Shown: positions 11,031 to 22,157, numbered from the stretch's first letter. The stretch is DNA of 64,000 nucleotides from Epiperipatus broadwayi (GCA_028023455.1 JAQFVV010000456.1:62001-126000), one strand, 5' to 3'. The notes: a model not told the origin generated them from the letters alone. Numbers and translations are program-made.

Positions 11031-11330
11031 TACTAATAGCTCTAAACAAGCTTTTTTTTTTTTATTTATGATAAATGCTACTACAAGAGAAGACATTCAA
11101 ATCATTTTTATCTTGGATTGTCCCCATCCCCAGACCGGTTTCGACCTATGGGTCTCTTCAGTGAGGAGTTGGGACATTAGATTTAAAAAACCAACTCAAG
11201 CAAAGCATTTATCTAAAAGTTAATTGTTAGAAGAAGATCTGAAACTTTTAGACATCTACATGTCTTTAAAGTCAGCTCTCCAACTGCAAGCTATATATAA
11301 GTCATGTGACATCTGACTTATTATTATTAC
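11031..11330 (-). mobile_element. Non-coding hammerhead-bearing repeat, copy 1
   Basis: The segment shares blocks with 17825-18050: a CTCTAAACAAGCTT-like edge, the hammerhead region, and a CAGACATCTAYATGTCTT-like block downstream. It also shares its edge with 58523-58615. It has no coding capacity. The hammerhead is on the minus strand, so I take minus as the transcribed strand. Small non-coding retroposons with hammerheads (retrozymes and PLE-related units) are known in animals. Boundaries are approximate because no target duplication was found. Confidence 0.6.
11119..11176 (-). ncRNA. Type I hammerhead ribozyme, complete canonical core
   Basis: On the minus strand: CTGAAGA (11161-11155) is the CTGANGA core. 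Stem II is GACC/GGTC with a 4-nt loop CATA. GAAA lies at 11142-11139. Stem III is the self-complementary ACCGGT (3 bp, no loop). The cleavage triplet is GTC, with the scissile bond between 11133 and 11132. Stem I has six pairs next to the core (TCCTCA with TGGGGA, one G-T), a CAA/TG internal loop, then six perfect pairs TGTCCC/GGGACA. Every invariant residue is present. A stem III this short is typical of hammerheads that work as dimers in PLEs and retrozymes. Confidence 0.8.
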
Positions 11331-12409
11331 TATTATAATCATTTTATATAATTTTAGACATATGAATATAATATGAAATCAACAAATTTTTAGCTTTTTT
11401 GAAATAAAAAACTACAGAATATCTTTTTCACATTTATATTTATCTTATTATTCTCATACTATTTCACAAAATTGTTGACATCCTTATGAAATAAAATATA
11501 ATCTTTAATAGAGTAGGTACTTCTCAAAATTTTGTAAATCATCTATATGACATTGAAGTTTTGATAAATCATCACTATTTCTTTGGTCATCAATATAGAC
11601 ATTAAACAACAAATATGTAATAAAATAACATTATCTTGAGATAGTCCAACAAATAGAAATATGAAAAAAATATATATTTGATGAATTCTTTAAAAACTGT
11701 GCTGACAGTGATGGAAAGCATAATCTTGTAGTCAGATTATTAAAAACCTTAATTATAATAGTGATTATAATTTATTATTTTTTTTATTTTATTTTTTATT
11801 AATTATTTTATTTTAAAAAATTTTTATTGAATATGTAAATTTAAAATTAAAATATATATTATATATTGATATTATAATTCAATATAAGCATTGCTATGCT
11901 GCGAGCTCACAACATCGCTATGAATATGAGGAAAAGCTCACAGAAAAAGTGAGAGAATAATTCCTGTATTATATTATAATTGCTTCACATTCAAGCGTTA
12001 CATTCGCTTAATTGGTTTATAAATAGTGATTATAATAATAACTCAATTCATTTTTTTTATTTATTGTACATACCAAAATCAAATCCAAATACATATTACA
12101 CATAAATTAAACAAATAATAACCTAAAATGATATTTAGAAAAGTAATAAATTTGTTTGAAGTCAAGATGAAAGAAGTTTTCTTCAATAAAATTAATTTAA
12201 TAAGTGTTTAGAAGACAAATAATAGTGAAGAATTTTAATGTATCACATCCAGAAGTTTCAATAAAAAGAAAGGTCTACATAAGAGTTACACAATGTCAAG
12301 AATGAAGTTGTAGTTTTGAAATAAAATTATTATAAAGGTTATCTCTGGTAATATTTTATATAAAAATTTGTAGCCTTTAGCTTTTTGCCTTGACAAAAGA
12401 GATATATTA
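11331..12409. other. AT-rich non-coding sequence
   Basis: No gene or repeat that I recognise. Confidence 0.5.
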
Positions 12410-12480
12410 AAATCATCTTGTTGTTGTTGTTGTTGTTGTTGTATTATTATTATTATTAGTAGTAGTAGTAGTAGTAGTAA

Positions 12481-12528
<48 letters not shown>

Positions 12529-12735
12529 AAGTAGTAGTAGTAGTAGCAGGAGTAGTGAGAGTAGGAATAGTGGTGGTACTAGTAGTGGTAGTAGTGGTGG
12601 TAGTAGTGATGGTAGTAGTAGTAGTAGTGGTGGTGTGGGTGGTTGCAGTGGTGGTGGTGGTGTTGATGATGGTGGTGGTGGTGACGGTGGCAGCAGTAAT
12701 AGTAATGATGGCTGTTGTTGTAGTAGTAGTACACT
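12410..12735 (+). repeat. Compound trinucleotide microsatellite
   Basis: The tract passes from (TTG)n through (TTA)n and a long (TAG)n run into GTG/GTA-rich sequence and ends in TGT/TAG steps. It explains apparent ORFs of poly-Val, Gly/Ser and His/Tyr in the three frames. None is a gene. Confidence 0.9.
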
Positions 12736-13726
12736 ATGGATAAATTTTGAAATATTTTACAACTTAATCTATAAACTGCAAATTTATTTAAGATTTTGGA
12801 ATGCAACTGAAATTTTTTTCTCTGAGATTTTATTACTTTATCTATTTGTAGTTATTGGTTCTATTCTATAATGACTCATATTTTCCTAAAACACAAACAA
12901 AATTGTATTTTTATAATGCAGTCAATAAATTTTTGTAACATTAAATTAATAAAATATTAAACATCAAAAATCACAAATTTAATGCTAAGAATTTATTATA
13001 TACATGACAAGCTATTATATTTTAAAGATTAAAATCTCTTTAATATTATGATGAAAATGTGGCACTAATACAAAATTCTACGTCTTTCAGTTCCTTAGAA
13101 AATGGTTAATTAGATGCCAAAAAAATAAGTATTTCCTTGTTTATAATATAACTCTGATAATTCATAAAGCAGAAAAGGATATTTAATTCTTTTTTATTGT
13201 AATTTGTAATTAAACTGTGTTGAAATGATCTTACAATTTGCCTATACATTGATCTACCAGAAATATAGTTTCAATAATGTAATCTGAGTAGCAGTATAAT
13301 TATTTCCTTCAAAATTTTATGTTGTCAAGATAGTTTTCTTTATTCTACTCTATAATTATGAGTAGTTGAAAGCGATTACTTTTGCAATACACATTGCTAC
13401 TTAATAATTTTAAAAACCCTAATTTATTTCATAAAATATTAGGTAGCAGAATTCGGTATATGGATAGCAATAATATCACTAAAATGTCAGTGATACTAAC
13501 AACTTTTACTTCTGTTTTTTTCTTTGTTACTGGATCAACTTTCATTGAAATTTTATCTATTTTAATTCACAAAACATGTTTACTTTATAAACCTAACACT
13601 TATCAAAGTTTTGTACTTTAAGAATAGTTAAAACTTAATTTTTGAAATAAACAAAATAAGTTACAAATCAAATACAAAATGAGAACATCATTATATACTC
13701 ACAATGTAGAACAACCAGTTGAGATT
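12736..13726. other. AT-rich non-coding sequence
   Basis: A 79-codon ORF at 13382-13621 resembles no family that I know. Nothing else is recognised. Confidence 0.45.
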
Positions 13727-13932
13727 AAAACAGGAAAAACTCTCCATACAGTATTGCCACTCAGTGCAAGCCAGAGTAATCAATGGATGCCAGAAGGCTT
13801 GTGCATAAAATCTCCATCTAGTGCCTACTCATCCAATATCCACAGACTAGTTTCTGGCTTGTGGCCTTCATTAGTGAGGAGCCTTGCACTGAATGGCAAT
13901 ACTGTATGGAGAATTTTGCCTGTTTTAATAAT
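13727..13932 (-). mobile_element. Short element with terminal inverted repeats and a hammerhead relic
   Basis: About 43 bp at the left end (13728-13770, with CTCCATACAGTATTGCCA) recurs inverted at the right end (about 13882-13928). The interior has a hammerhead-like segment on the minus strand. The left two-thirds matches 51980-52135 in reverse complement, so this is a repeat family and not a gene. The 93-codon ORF at 13679-13960 reads across the whole element and is an artefact of it. Possible MITE, or a hammerhead retroposon inserted as an inverted partial dimer. Confidence 0.6.
13836..13885 (-). ncRNA. Hammerhead relic, related to the 11.1 kb ribozyme
   Basis: Minus strand: CTCCTCA lies directly before the core, as at 11.1 kb. 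The core is CTAATGA (13874-13868), with G5 changed to A. Stem II is GGC/GCC behind an A-A mismatch, followed by GAAA (13854-13851), a self-complementary stem III ACTAGT, triplet GTC, then TGTGGA pairing back to TCCTCA with one mismatch. The G5 change should abolish cleavage, since G5 is an invariant core residue. Homology to the other two copies is clear from the flanking stem I sequence. Confidence 0.6.
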
Positions 13933-15480
13933 AGTTATAAGCAAGCATAAGAAATGGTGATTATGTGATGTTTATTGGCTTAAACCCAGTTGAGATGACA
14001 TTTTTTATAAAAAAGCAAAATCTTTTCTTTTTCTTTAGAACAAGTTGACTAGTTAAATATATTATTTCTCAGATATCAATAATATTTATCAATGAACAAC
14101 AATACCTCATTAATAAACAATTAGAATTGAGAAAATGGAATATTAATCAAATAGATGATTACATAACAAGGTTCATATAAAATGCATGCCCATTGAATAA
14201 GACAATACATATCATAAGACTAAAAAATATTTTTATAATAGATTATTTTTAAAGAAATAAGAAGAAATTATGATGCTCATGACGAACAACCTAAATGTTA
14301 AAATAACTGATAATAACATTATCTTGTAAAATACAATTGAAAAACTAAAAATAGAAAAATAAATAGCAATGGTTCACAGTATGGTAATTTGCATTCGGTG
14401 AATGATATCATTAGTAAATGATGTCATTGTTATCCATATCAGGAATAACATCTTGGGTACCTTTCAATTATATAAATGGAAATTAGTTTAATGTGTTGAA
14501 GCTTTCTGACTATTATACAGAAATTAATTTGATAACTATTAAATTATCAGTAAATGGTATACATTTGTTATTACATATTAAAAATAAAAGAGGAGCATAT
14601 ATTGAGGTAAACAGTGGTTGGATTCTATCTAGAGTATTTATTAAACTTGTGACAATAAAATAGTTTGAAAAATATCCAAGTGTTATGACATTTTAATGAA
14701 GAACAAAATAGATTCAAATTTAATTAATCAATTTTTATTATTAAATGAGATTGAAATTAATTTTAAACAGAAAAAACTAAATATACCCTCACAAAAGTCG
14801 TTTTGTATATTTTTTAATTAAAAAGTAAAGATAGAACAAAAGATTTCTTAAATTCATGTGGAATAAAATACAGATTGATAAATGGTTACATTAAATGAGG
14901 AAAGATCATGAGATTCAGCTATGATTAAAAGTTTAATAAGAATGTGAAGATAACCATATTTATAAAAACATTCTGAAAGTAAAATAGTCAATGTCTAGTT
15001 CTTATAATAAAACAATTTTACATTTCTTAATAAAATTGGCCCAAAGAAACAATTCAAAAATATGCCTTTAATAAAGATGCTAATTATACACAAAAAGTAA
15101 ATATGAATTTTTTTAAATGTTTTGAAATTTAATTAAGATAATTTGATGATACTAATGTAATAATAATTTCTATACAATGTCAACTTTAATATAGATCTGC
15201 CAATAACAGAAATGGTTTTTAAATATAAAACAAGTATATGTCATAATTCTTAAAGTATAGTCTTGTGATACTTCTAAAATGCTACTTCAAGTACTAACTA
15301 ATATTTGGAAAAAGAAATACATCTCTCTGAATGGCAAATAGAATTATTGATAAAGCTTTTACCACTTTATTTTCAGATTAAAAAAATTAACAAGGATAAC
15401 TAGGAATGTTTTGTAGTGGACTTTAGCTTAATAAAAAAACATGAATTCTGTCCTCAGGGTTAAATGGTGATAATAATTTA
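13933..15480. other. AT-rich non-coding sequence
   Basis: No gene or repeat recognised. Confidence 0.5.
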
Positions 15481-15506
15481 CAAACCATAATAGCTCTTCT
15501 TATTGA

Positions 15507-15932
15507 TTGTGTAATGGAACTGTTAACATTGTACATAAAAACAACCTACTTTCAGAATTCTTCCAACAAAATCAAGAAATGGCTATCAGCAGCTATATTT
15601 ACATGGAAAAACTTGAAACCTTAGCCATAAAAACTACTCCATATCCACCCAAAGTTTGGCTTCACTATATGGATGATACATTTGTTGTATGGCTACATGG
15701 TAAAGCACTGCTACAAACTTTCTGTAAATGCATTAACAACATATCCCCTTCAATTAAATTCATAATAGAATCAGAACAAGAACAACAATTGGCAGATCTT
15801 ATATGTTCTTGTAACAAGACTCATTCTTGGCAAAATCAAAACTACAGTTTACTGAAAATCCAATCACACCCAACATACAAACTATGGAACAGAACAAAAG
15901 AATTTTGTTCAGAAATGAGTGGTTTGAAATAA
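15507..15932 (+). pseudogene. Neptune-like PLE reverse transcriptase fragment
   Basis: A 141-codon stretch with the end of the reverse transcriptase of a PLE from a different clade than the other copies here. LHYMDDTFVVW at about residues 52-62 is the YxDD catalytic loop (motif C) in the DDTFVVW form common in Neptune-type PLEs. After it come LLQTFCKCINNISPSIKFIIE, which matches the usual HLNSIHPNIKFTxE segment, and a degenerate LADLICSC where other PLEs have a FLD motif. Motifs A and B are absent, and upstream sequence is unrecognisable. It is followed after about 120 bp by the matching endonuclease piece. The ATG is not a natural start. Confidence 0.75.
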
Positions 15933-16051
15933 GAAAAGATCTATATAGAACAAACTCTTATGAAAAATGTGTATCCATCAGCTGTTATTAAGAAAACATT
16001 TAGTAGACAATAAAAAAACCATCAAGAAAAAAGATAATTATTTATACTGTA

Positions 16052-16432
16052 GTGTACCTACACATTCGAAAAATAGCAGACAAATTAAGGAAAATCTACA
16101 ATCAGTATAACAACATAACAGCTTTCCAGAGACATACCACACTACAAGGAATTCTAACATCTACAAAGCCTATACTTGAAATACTGAAAAGAAAAAACTG
16201 CATCTATAAAATATCATGTGAATGGGGAAGAACATATATTGGTGAGACCAGTCATCCCATTGAAAATCACTTGAAAGAACACAAACTGATGATTAGAAGA
16301 GAGAAAACAGATGTGTCTAAGATAGCCAACCATGATTGTGCCAATGAACATATGTTCAATTGGAAAAATACAAAAATATTGGATAGAGAAGAAAGAAACA
16401 AAGAAGAAAATTTAGAGATGCTGCTCACATGA
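16052..16432 (+). pseudogene. Neptune-like PLE GIY-YIG endonuclease fragment
   Basis: A 126-codon stretch from the same decayed element as 15507-15932. At about residues 50-78 are CIYKISCEWGRTYIGETSHPIENHLKEHK, the GIY strand, a C-x-W in place of the usual C-x-C, the YIGET strand and the helix where arginine is expected (here ENHLKEH, so Arg is lost). KIANHDCANEHMFNWKNTKILDREERNKEENLEML corresponds to the AxHAxxxxHxIDWxxxxVLDREPxxxxRxxxEAxxI end. The glutamate region is kept but the surrounding residues have drifted. Between the two fragments are stops and at least one frameshift. Not functional. Confidence 0.75.
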
Positions 16433-16583
16433 CTACAGCAAAAAATCCCATAAGCCAACCTAGTATGACTATATATAAAGTATGGAAAGCACTAATCAAC
16501 TTTGCTCTTAGGAAAAAGTGGAGAAATCAGGAGAAACCTCATAGATAAGTATATGAAATTTCTACTGTCTGTTGCCTTTGGCA

Positions 16584-16800
16584 GGATGTTTCAGTTGGTT
16601 AGAGTGTTACCTTAAAATTCAATACTCAAAAATCTAAGAGTCCAGGTTTTAATCCCATGCTAGTACTCTCACTAGTCAGGCCAGCAACACCTGAAGAAGA
16701 GGGGAGAATAATACCTCTGGAAACATTGTGCATATACTAACTTGTTTGATGTGCTATTGCTAACAGTTTAATGTATTTGGAATATTTATATAAAGTTAAA
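16584..16800 (+). mobile_element. tRNA-derived SINE-like element
   Basis: TTTCAGTTGGTTAGAGTG resembles the tRNA D-arm and pol III A box, and about 50 bp further GTCCAGGTTTTAATCCCA resembles the T-arm and B box (GGTTCGANTCC with changes). The spacing fits a tRNA head. The tail from 16690 carries a hammerhead-like hairpin. No clear target duplication was seen. It lies just downstream of the Neptune-like PLE remnant, so the tail could instead be that element's 3' end. The tRNA part is too damaged to be a real tRNA gene. Confidence 0.55.
16691..16732 (+). ncRNA. Hammerhead-like relic in SINE tail
   Basis: CTGAAGA (16691-16697) is an exact core sequence, followed by a perfect 5-bp stem AGAGG/CCTCT with an 11-nt loop, then GGAAAC. 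One extra G precedes GAAA, and the following ACATTGTG gives G instead of A, C or T at the cleavage position. So the pattern is hammerhead-like but should not cleave. Stem I is not convincing. Confidence 0.35.
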
Positions 16801-17793
16801 TTTTTCTAAAGACATTACAATGCACATATTAGATGATGGAAATAGTCCACTATAAAAATACAATCTGTCCTCAGGGTTTTTAGTTTTAAAATGCATTCAT
16901 ATTTGTGATATTCTTGCCAGTTAAAAAGATGAACTACATAATATCACGAATTTTCATAAAATATTTGCTTACTTATTTAACAATCAGCCATGGACAAAAG
17001 TCCTCAACTATTTCTAAATTGAATAATTATTATTTTGAAAATGTAAATCAAATTAAATGTCATGGCAAACTTTTGAATTAAAAGTAAGACTTAAATATTA
17101 TTCTGAGAACATATTTTTCTATTTATATCATAGAGTATATTATTAATATCCTTCATCTAGATTTGTTGATATAGAACTGTTTTTCCATTAGTTTTTTATG
17201 TAAAGATAACATAGAGTCTTTCTGTCATTATAAATATAAAACCACTAAATAATTTTCTATTTATAGATGCTATGTAAGCATTTTGAAATGCAAAGGCAAT
17301 ATTGTATAACCAATCAAGGTATTTTTCAGTTGTTGTATGTGACAATATTGAGTCATCTATCATAAAAAAATTATTATTAGATTATGTGTGTGAAACAAAG
17401 AAATGGTAACAGATTTTCTAAAAATAAAATTATTGGTGATTCTGATCATCCTTTTCATAAGAGAGGCACACATCATTTATTTTTAAAAATTTATTTTAAA
17501 AATTACTGGATTCGGAGGATAAATAGAAATGTATTATTAGGGAAAGACAAAATATGCCATAAAAAACATTTGTTGCAGAAATTATTAAAAAAAATAACAT
17601 TACATCATGTCAAATAAATAGACTAAAAGATTAACATGTGATCTATTTGCCTTTCATGGACAGGTCTGTTTAGTTATTGCAAAACTCTCACTTGATATTC
17701 TTTTGTCCTTTCTAAGTTCAATATATATATTCATTTGATAATATATGTATATTATGAGTAGGAGCTTTATTCTTTTATTTTTATCCCTTTCCT

Positions 17794-17824
<31 letters not shown>
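16801..17824. other. AT-rich non-coding sequence
   Basis: A 77-codon Lys/His-rich ORF at 17384-17617 matches nothing that I know. A CT run passes into (TA)n at 17797-17824. Nothing else recognised. Confidence 0.45.
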
Positions 17825-18050
17825 CACAAAATAAGCTCTTAACAAGCTTTGCAGAATATCCCTAACCCCAGACCAGTTTCTGCTATGGTGTTGTCAGTGA
17901 GGTGCTAGGATATTCAAACATTAGTTTAAAAATATCAAGACCAGCCCAGAACTTTATCTAATGTACAACTATTAAGTAAAAAATCTGAAATTTTCAGACA
18001 TCTATATGTCTTCCAATCCAGCTATCTAACTAGTTTACCTTAAGAATGCC
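17825..18050 (-). mobile_element. Non-coding hammerhead-bearing repeat, copy 2
   Basis: Shares edge, ribozyme region and the downstream CAGACATCTAYATGTCTT block with 11031-11330, in the same orientation. More diverged. A (TA)n tract abuts its left end. Confidence 0.6.
17854..17915 (-). ncRNA. Degenerate hammerhead, copy of the 11.1 kb ribozyme
   Basis: Minus strand: ACCTCA, CTGACAA (G8 changed to A, C3 kept), a broken stem II, GAAA, ACTGGT as stem III, GTC, then TGGGGT. Stem I is preserved although its sequence differs from the 11.1 kb copy: ACCTCA/TGGGGT beside the core and GAATATCC/GGATATTC outside. Stem II no longer pairs, so it is probably inactive. Confidence 0.6.
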
Positions 18051-18590
18051 CAATGCAAGCAAATTGTGTATTTCTTACATTCATTATCCTTAAATAGATT
18101 TAAAAACAATTTACTCAGATTAAGCTTTGTTCTTTTGGAATTTTATAAAATTTCTAATCGAATGACAAGAAAAAAATACTACTAAATGCATTTCACTATT
18201 ATTTAATATTACATCTATTAAATCTTACTTAATCAAAATTAAACAATATACAATAATTTAACATTAAACAATGTTGAGACCCATTTCAGCATCTCAATAT
18301 ATAGGCACACATATAGTTACTCTGACACAGTAATGTGCTCATGCTTTATTATTTATAAACTTTAATTTACATATCAGCAATACACACTTACATCAATATG
18401 TCAAACAGTGTAGTTGTATTATAAAATATTAATAACTATGCATGCTTTGTGTACAGTATACCATATTTATAGAAGTCAACTATTAATTAATATATGTTAT
18501 TGTATTTGCAGGACCTGATACTTCGACTATTTATTATAATAAAACTAAGGCCAGATTATTTATGTAACTTAGAATAGCATATTTATTATT
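18051..18590. other. AT-rich non-coding sequence
   Basis: Nothing recognised. Confidence 0.5.
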
Positions 18591-18761
18591 AGTAATAGTT
18601 TTAACAAGGCTGTAAACCTTAGCAATGAGCGTCTGAAAAAATCGTCGCTAGGGACCTCTGTAGGTCTTTAAAACACATGCTTAAAGACCTACAGAGGTCC
18701 CTAGCGACGATTTTTTCAGACGCTCATTGCTAAGGTTTACAGCCTTGTTAAAACTATTACT
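18591..18761. repeat. Perfect 81-bp inverted repeat (long hairpin)
   Basis: 18591-18671 is the exact reverse complement of 18681-18761 by eye, with a 9-nt spacer. The arms are less AT-rich than their surroundings and include GTCGCTAGGGACC and CAGACGCTC. No coding capacity. Perfect identity means either very recent origin or selection for pairing. Options are a foldback or MITE-type element, or a hairpin RNA source. Confidence 0.9.
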
Positions 18762-19282
18762 GAAATAATAGTGAGCGTTTAATAAAATTTATAATTACAT
18801 ATTTATTATTGTAAAAAAAATCTAAATCTTATTCTCAAATTAATTCTGTTTTCTTTTGTTATGAGAGAGTTCTAAGCTCGATTTCTGATCTTAGAAAATT
18901 AAAGAAATCTCAATGTATTGTTAACTCTAATAATATTTTACATTTAAAAATGTACAAGTAAACAAGCTCTTTTTTTTAATTTTGTTCTGCTCTTAAACCT
19001 CCTTCACAATTAATATGGTATTGTATAATAACTCTGTATAACATTTTGATTTATGTACATTCTGTTATTTTGTATATACATATTAAAAATAGGAGATTCA
19101 TTCTTTTATTTTTCTTATTTTTTTTCTATTTTCTTTCCAGAAATAATCAGAAATGATGAAAAGTTTTGTTTTTTTTTATCACTGGTTACAAATTAATCTA
19201 ACTTTAGAAAACCTAAAGAAAAATTCCCAATATATATATATTAAAATATTTATTTTGATGCCTATATTCCTTCGAAATATAT
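18762..19282. other. AT-rich non-coding sequence
   Basis: Nothing recognised. Confidence 0.5.
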
Positions 19283-19462
19283 GTAAAATTCAACTATATA
19301 TTAAATACAGTAATAATCATATAATTCAACTTATTCTACTAGAAGTACTTTTTGACTTTAGTTGACAAAGGCTAAAAGGAATATAGTCGAAAGTACTTCT
19401 AACAGAATAAGTTGAATTATATAAATATTACTGCATTTAATAGATATCAAGTTAAATTATAT
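19283..19462. mobile_element. Inverted pair of short PLE tail stubs
   Basis: 19283-19356 (minus) and about 19387-19462 (plus) are inverted copies of a PLE 3' end. Both carry the AAAGTACTTCTA tail also seen at 34.9-35.4 kb. Between them on the plus strand, 19360-19410 reads TTGACAAA, a GGCTA-type stem half, TAGTC, GAAAGTACTTCT, the hammerhead-like tail described under findings. The right end runs into (TA)n. No coding sequence is left. Confidence 0.6.
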
Positions 19463-19975
19463 ATATATATGGATAAATATGTATAATGTAATCACTTTCA
19501 TATTTTTTATATTTATAAAACAATATTTTTGACTTTTGAAGAAAGCCAAATATTTTTATGTGATATATAATTGTTCAGTTAGATTTTATAGCAGATATAT
19601 TATCTGAAAAGAAATATGCTTTTCTGTTAAAAAAAAAAAAAAAATCAAAATCGTGAGCCAAAAATGAAAGGTTATGACATAAAATTCATAGAAAGAAAAT
19701 CTATTGGAATGTTAGAAATACAATATCAATTAAAAACTATACATGAACTCTCTTCAGTTTCCCAGACAAATTTTAAAATTCATAGAGCTGGCTTTTCTTT
19801 CAACTAAAATATAATATTAAAAAAAGAAAAACAGTTTTAAATATCAAACTTTTCTATTTAGAAATAAGCAAAAAAAATTACTTAATAAAAAAACTTTATA
19901 TAAATTATGTCTAATGACTTTAATATCATATAATTTAAAACATTCTATTCAAACTACTGATAAAACAAATAGAAT
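19463..19975. other. AT-rich non-coding sequence
   Basis: Possibly the decayed upstream part of the transposase remnant at 19976-20194. Nothing readable in a single frame. Confidence 0.4.
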
Positions 19976-20194
19976 ATGTATTACAAAAAATTCTATAAAT
20001 GCAAAGTTGCTGAAATTGAAAAGAAAACCACTTCAATCATACGCAAAAATATACTTGACTTAACGAAGAAAGCAAGATTTACAGAAGTTGATGATGATAA
20101 TATTGAAGAGCTTTTGGATTCACACATGGAAGAATTAACTAATGAGGAAATAATACAACTGAATGAAGAAAAAGAAAGCAATATAGATCTTTAA
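19976..20194 (+). pseudogene. Possible Tigger/jerky-type transposase C-terminal remnant
   Basis: 72 codons, acidic in the second half. NIEELLDSHMEELTNEEIIQLNEE resembles the EDIxELLxSHxEELTNEDLxxLE segment found near the C-terminus of Tigger/jerky-like (pogo superfamily, CENP-B related) transposases. The N-terminal half (KARFTEVDDDN) fits the residues usually before it. The DDE catalytic core was not found upstream, where all frames are broken. The ATG is probably not the original start. Assignment rests on one motif, so confidence is moderate at best. Confidence 0.45.
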
Positions 20195-20949
20195 TATCTA
20201 TCTTTTCTAAAAGAATTAAAGTGCTTACAAACATCTGATGTAGGATATAGATTTTTATTCTATAAAATCTGAATGCAATTAAAGGTATTTACATATTAAT
20301 CACATAGTGATAAAAGTAACCAACACAAATGTATTTAATGACCACATTAAATACATTTACAACACTCTGAGAAAGAAATTAATTAATTTTGTAAGAGAAT
20401 ACTAGAGAATACTCTGATGAGAAGAATGATATTAGTCAAATATTTGTTTTGCTGCTAATTTTATGGCAAACAATGGTGGTGTTTCATTCAGGAGTATCAA
20501 AAGAAAATAGCCATTCATAATGAAATGTGGCTCCAGGTAAAAAAGTTCAGTCTATAGCAGTGATGCTAAGAAATAACATGTATTATTTCCAGTACATTTT
20601 TCAAAATAAATATTACGTACTAATATGTATGTGAAATCTCAACACCAAACTATACATAAGTATCCAATTAAATTGATCACTTACATTTTTATCTCTTCAG
20701 TGTACTAGCATGTGAAAATCAAATTCTACAAAATATCAAATTATTTTCAACCATAAAATTAAACAATAGTAGGCATCAATTTGCTAGCTTGATTTGAAAT
20801 ATAGTTGTAAAGCTGTTTTCAATAACATCTTTCTTTAAAAGATTCAGCATTTAAAATGTTACTTGATACCCATTAGGATATCACACAATATACACATTTA
20901 TTCTTAAAATATTTGTAGTCCAAAACTTGTGTCCTTTAATATCAATTCA
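20195..20949. other. AT-rich non-coding sequence
   Basis: Nothing recognised. Confidence 0.45.
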
Positions 20950-22062
20950 TTTTTTTATTCTTTTCAGATTTGCAAGGTAAAGTCCATTGCACATAAACTA
21001 TTTTGCATTGCATACAAATTTAATATACTGAATAGAGTTTATCAACATATTTAATACAAAATTAAGTAAATTTCTGACATTAATAATAATTGTTAATAAG
21101 TACTTCTTAGATTGTTTTTTTTTTTAAATCTCCATAAAGAAAATTAATATCCAACCACCATTTCATAGATATTGCTAAATCTGAAATGACTTCCTTTAAG
21201 TTCTTTAAATCTTTCCTCAAATATCTGAATTCTCTAATAAAAAATTAATCTGGATACTACCTTTTCTGTGTATGTTTTCATTATCATAGCATCATTTGTA
21301 AAAACTAGATAATTTAAATAATCTCCAATTCTATTTAGTTCCTTTATTCTTCATTTTTGCTTACAAACTACTTTTTGCAAAATGCTATAAAATATTTTGG
21401 AGATATAAAATTATCCTGTTGTAAATCTTTAGAACAATATTAATCTTCTTATTGTTATGATGTAATCTAATCAATCTTATAAATATTAGGTAGAATATGA
21501 CAACAACCTGGATCTATATATTGATGATGTAAAGATTTAATCAATGTTCAAATGCTTATTGAATCAAATGCCTTGACATTCCAAAGCATAATGGTAAGTT
21601 ATAATCACTAGGTCTCTCTATAGTTTCTCTCAAGATATTAGTTGTAATTCATGAGGCTAAAAGTTTTTAGTAACCATCTTACATTTTTGATTGGTTTAAT
21701 CCAAAGTTCACTGTACATGGTATGTACTTAGCTAGATAAATACTTTGTATGAAAATTATAAAAGACTGTTAGGTGTGTAATTTTTAATATTTTCTTTATA
21801 AACTTTTTTATGTTTCATTATTATTGCTATATTTTTCCAATCGTCAGATACATCTTTATCATTTACACATTTGATATATAAATTTTCCAATATTTTTCTA
21901 TTTTTATCACCTGTTACTTGTGAGATATCAATCATAATTGTATCATTTTCTGTAGGTCTTTATTTTTCATATATTTAAAAGCATGTCAGGAATTTATTTT
22001 AAATATTGGATAATTAGAAGATACAGTAATTATACAAGATATATGGGTTATTTTGTTCTTTA

Positions 22063-22157
<95 letters not shown>

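Noticed and set aside
12555-12871. ORFs of poly-Val, Gly/Ser and His/Tyr on both strands
   Set aside because: They are translations of the trinucleotide microsatellite and have no gene-like composition.
13679-13960. 93-codon ORF without low complexity
   Set aside because: It spans a repeat element with inverted ends that recurs at 52 kb, and the strand of the repeat with the hammerhead is the opposite one. No protein family match that I know.
16267-16458. Minus-strand 63-codon ORF
   Set aside because: Antisense shadow of the Neptune-like GIY-YIG frame.
16584-16660. Functional tRNA gene
   Set aside because: T-arm and anticodon arm do not fold, the B box is mutated, and flanking sequence is SINE-like.
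15415-16880. TCTGTCCTCAGGG at both sides of the Neptune-like remnant as target duplication
   Set aside because: The repeats at about 15449 and 16865 are 13-14 bp, but inverted TAGTGGAC/GTCCACTA lie beside them, and the interval includes a SINE. Could be element ends as well as target sequence, so undecided.
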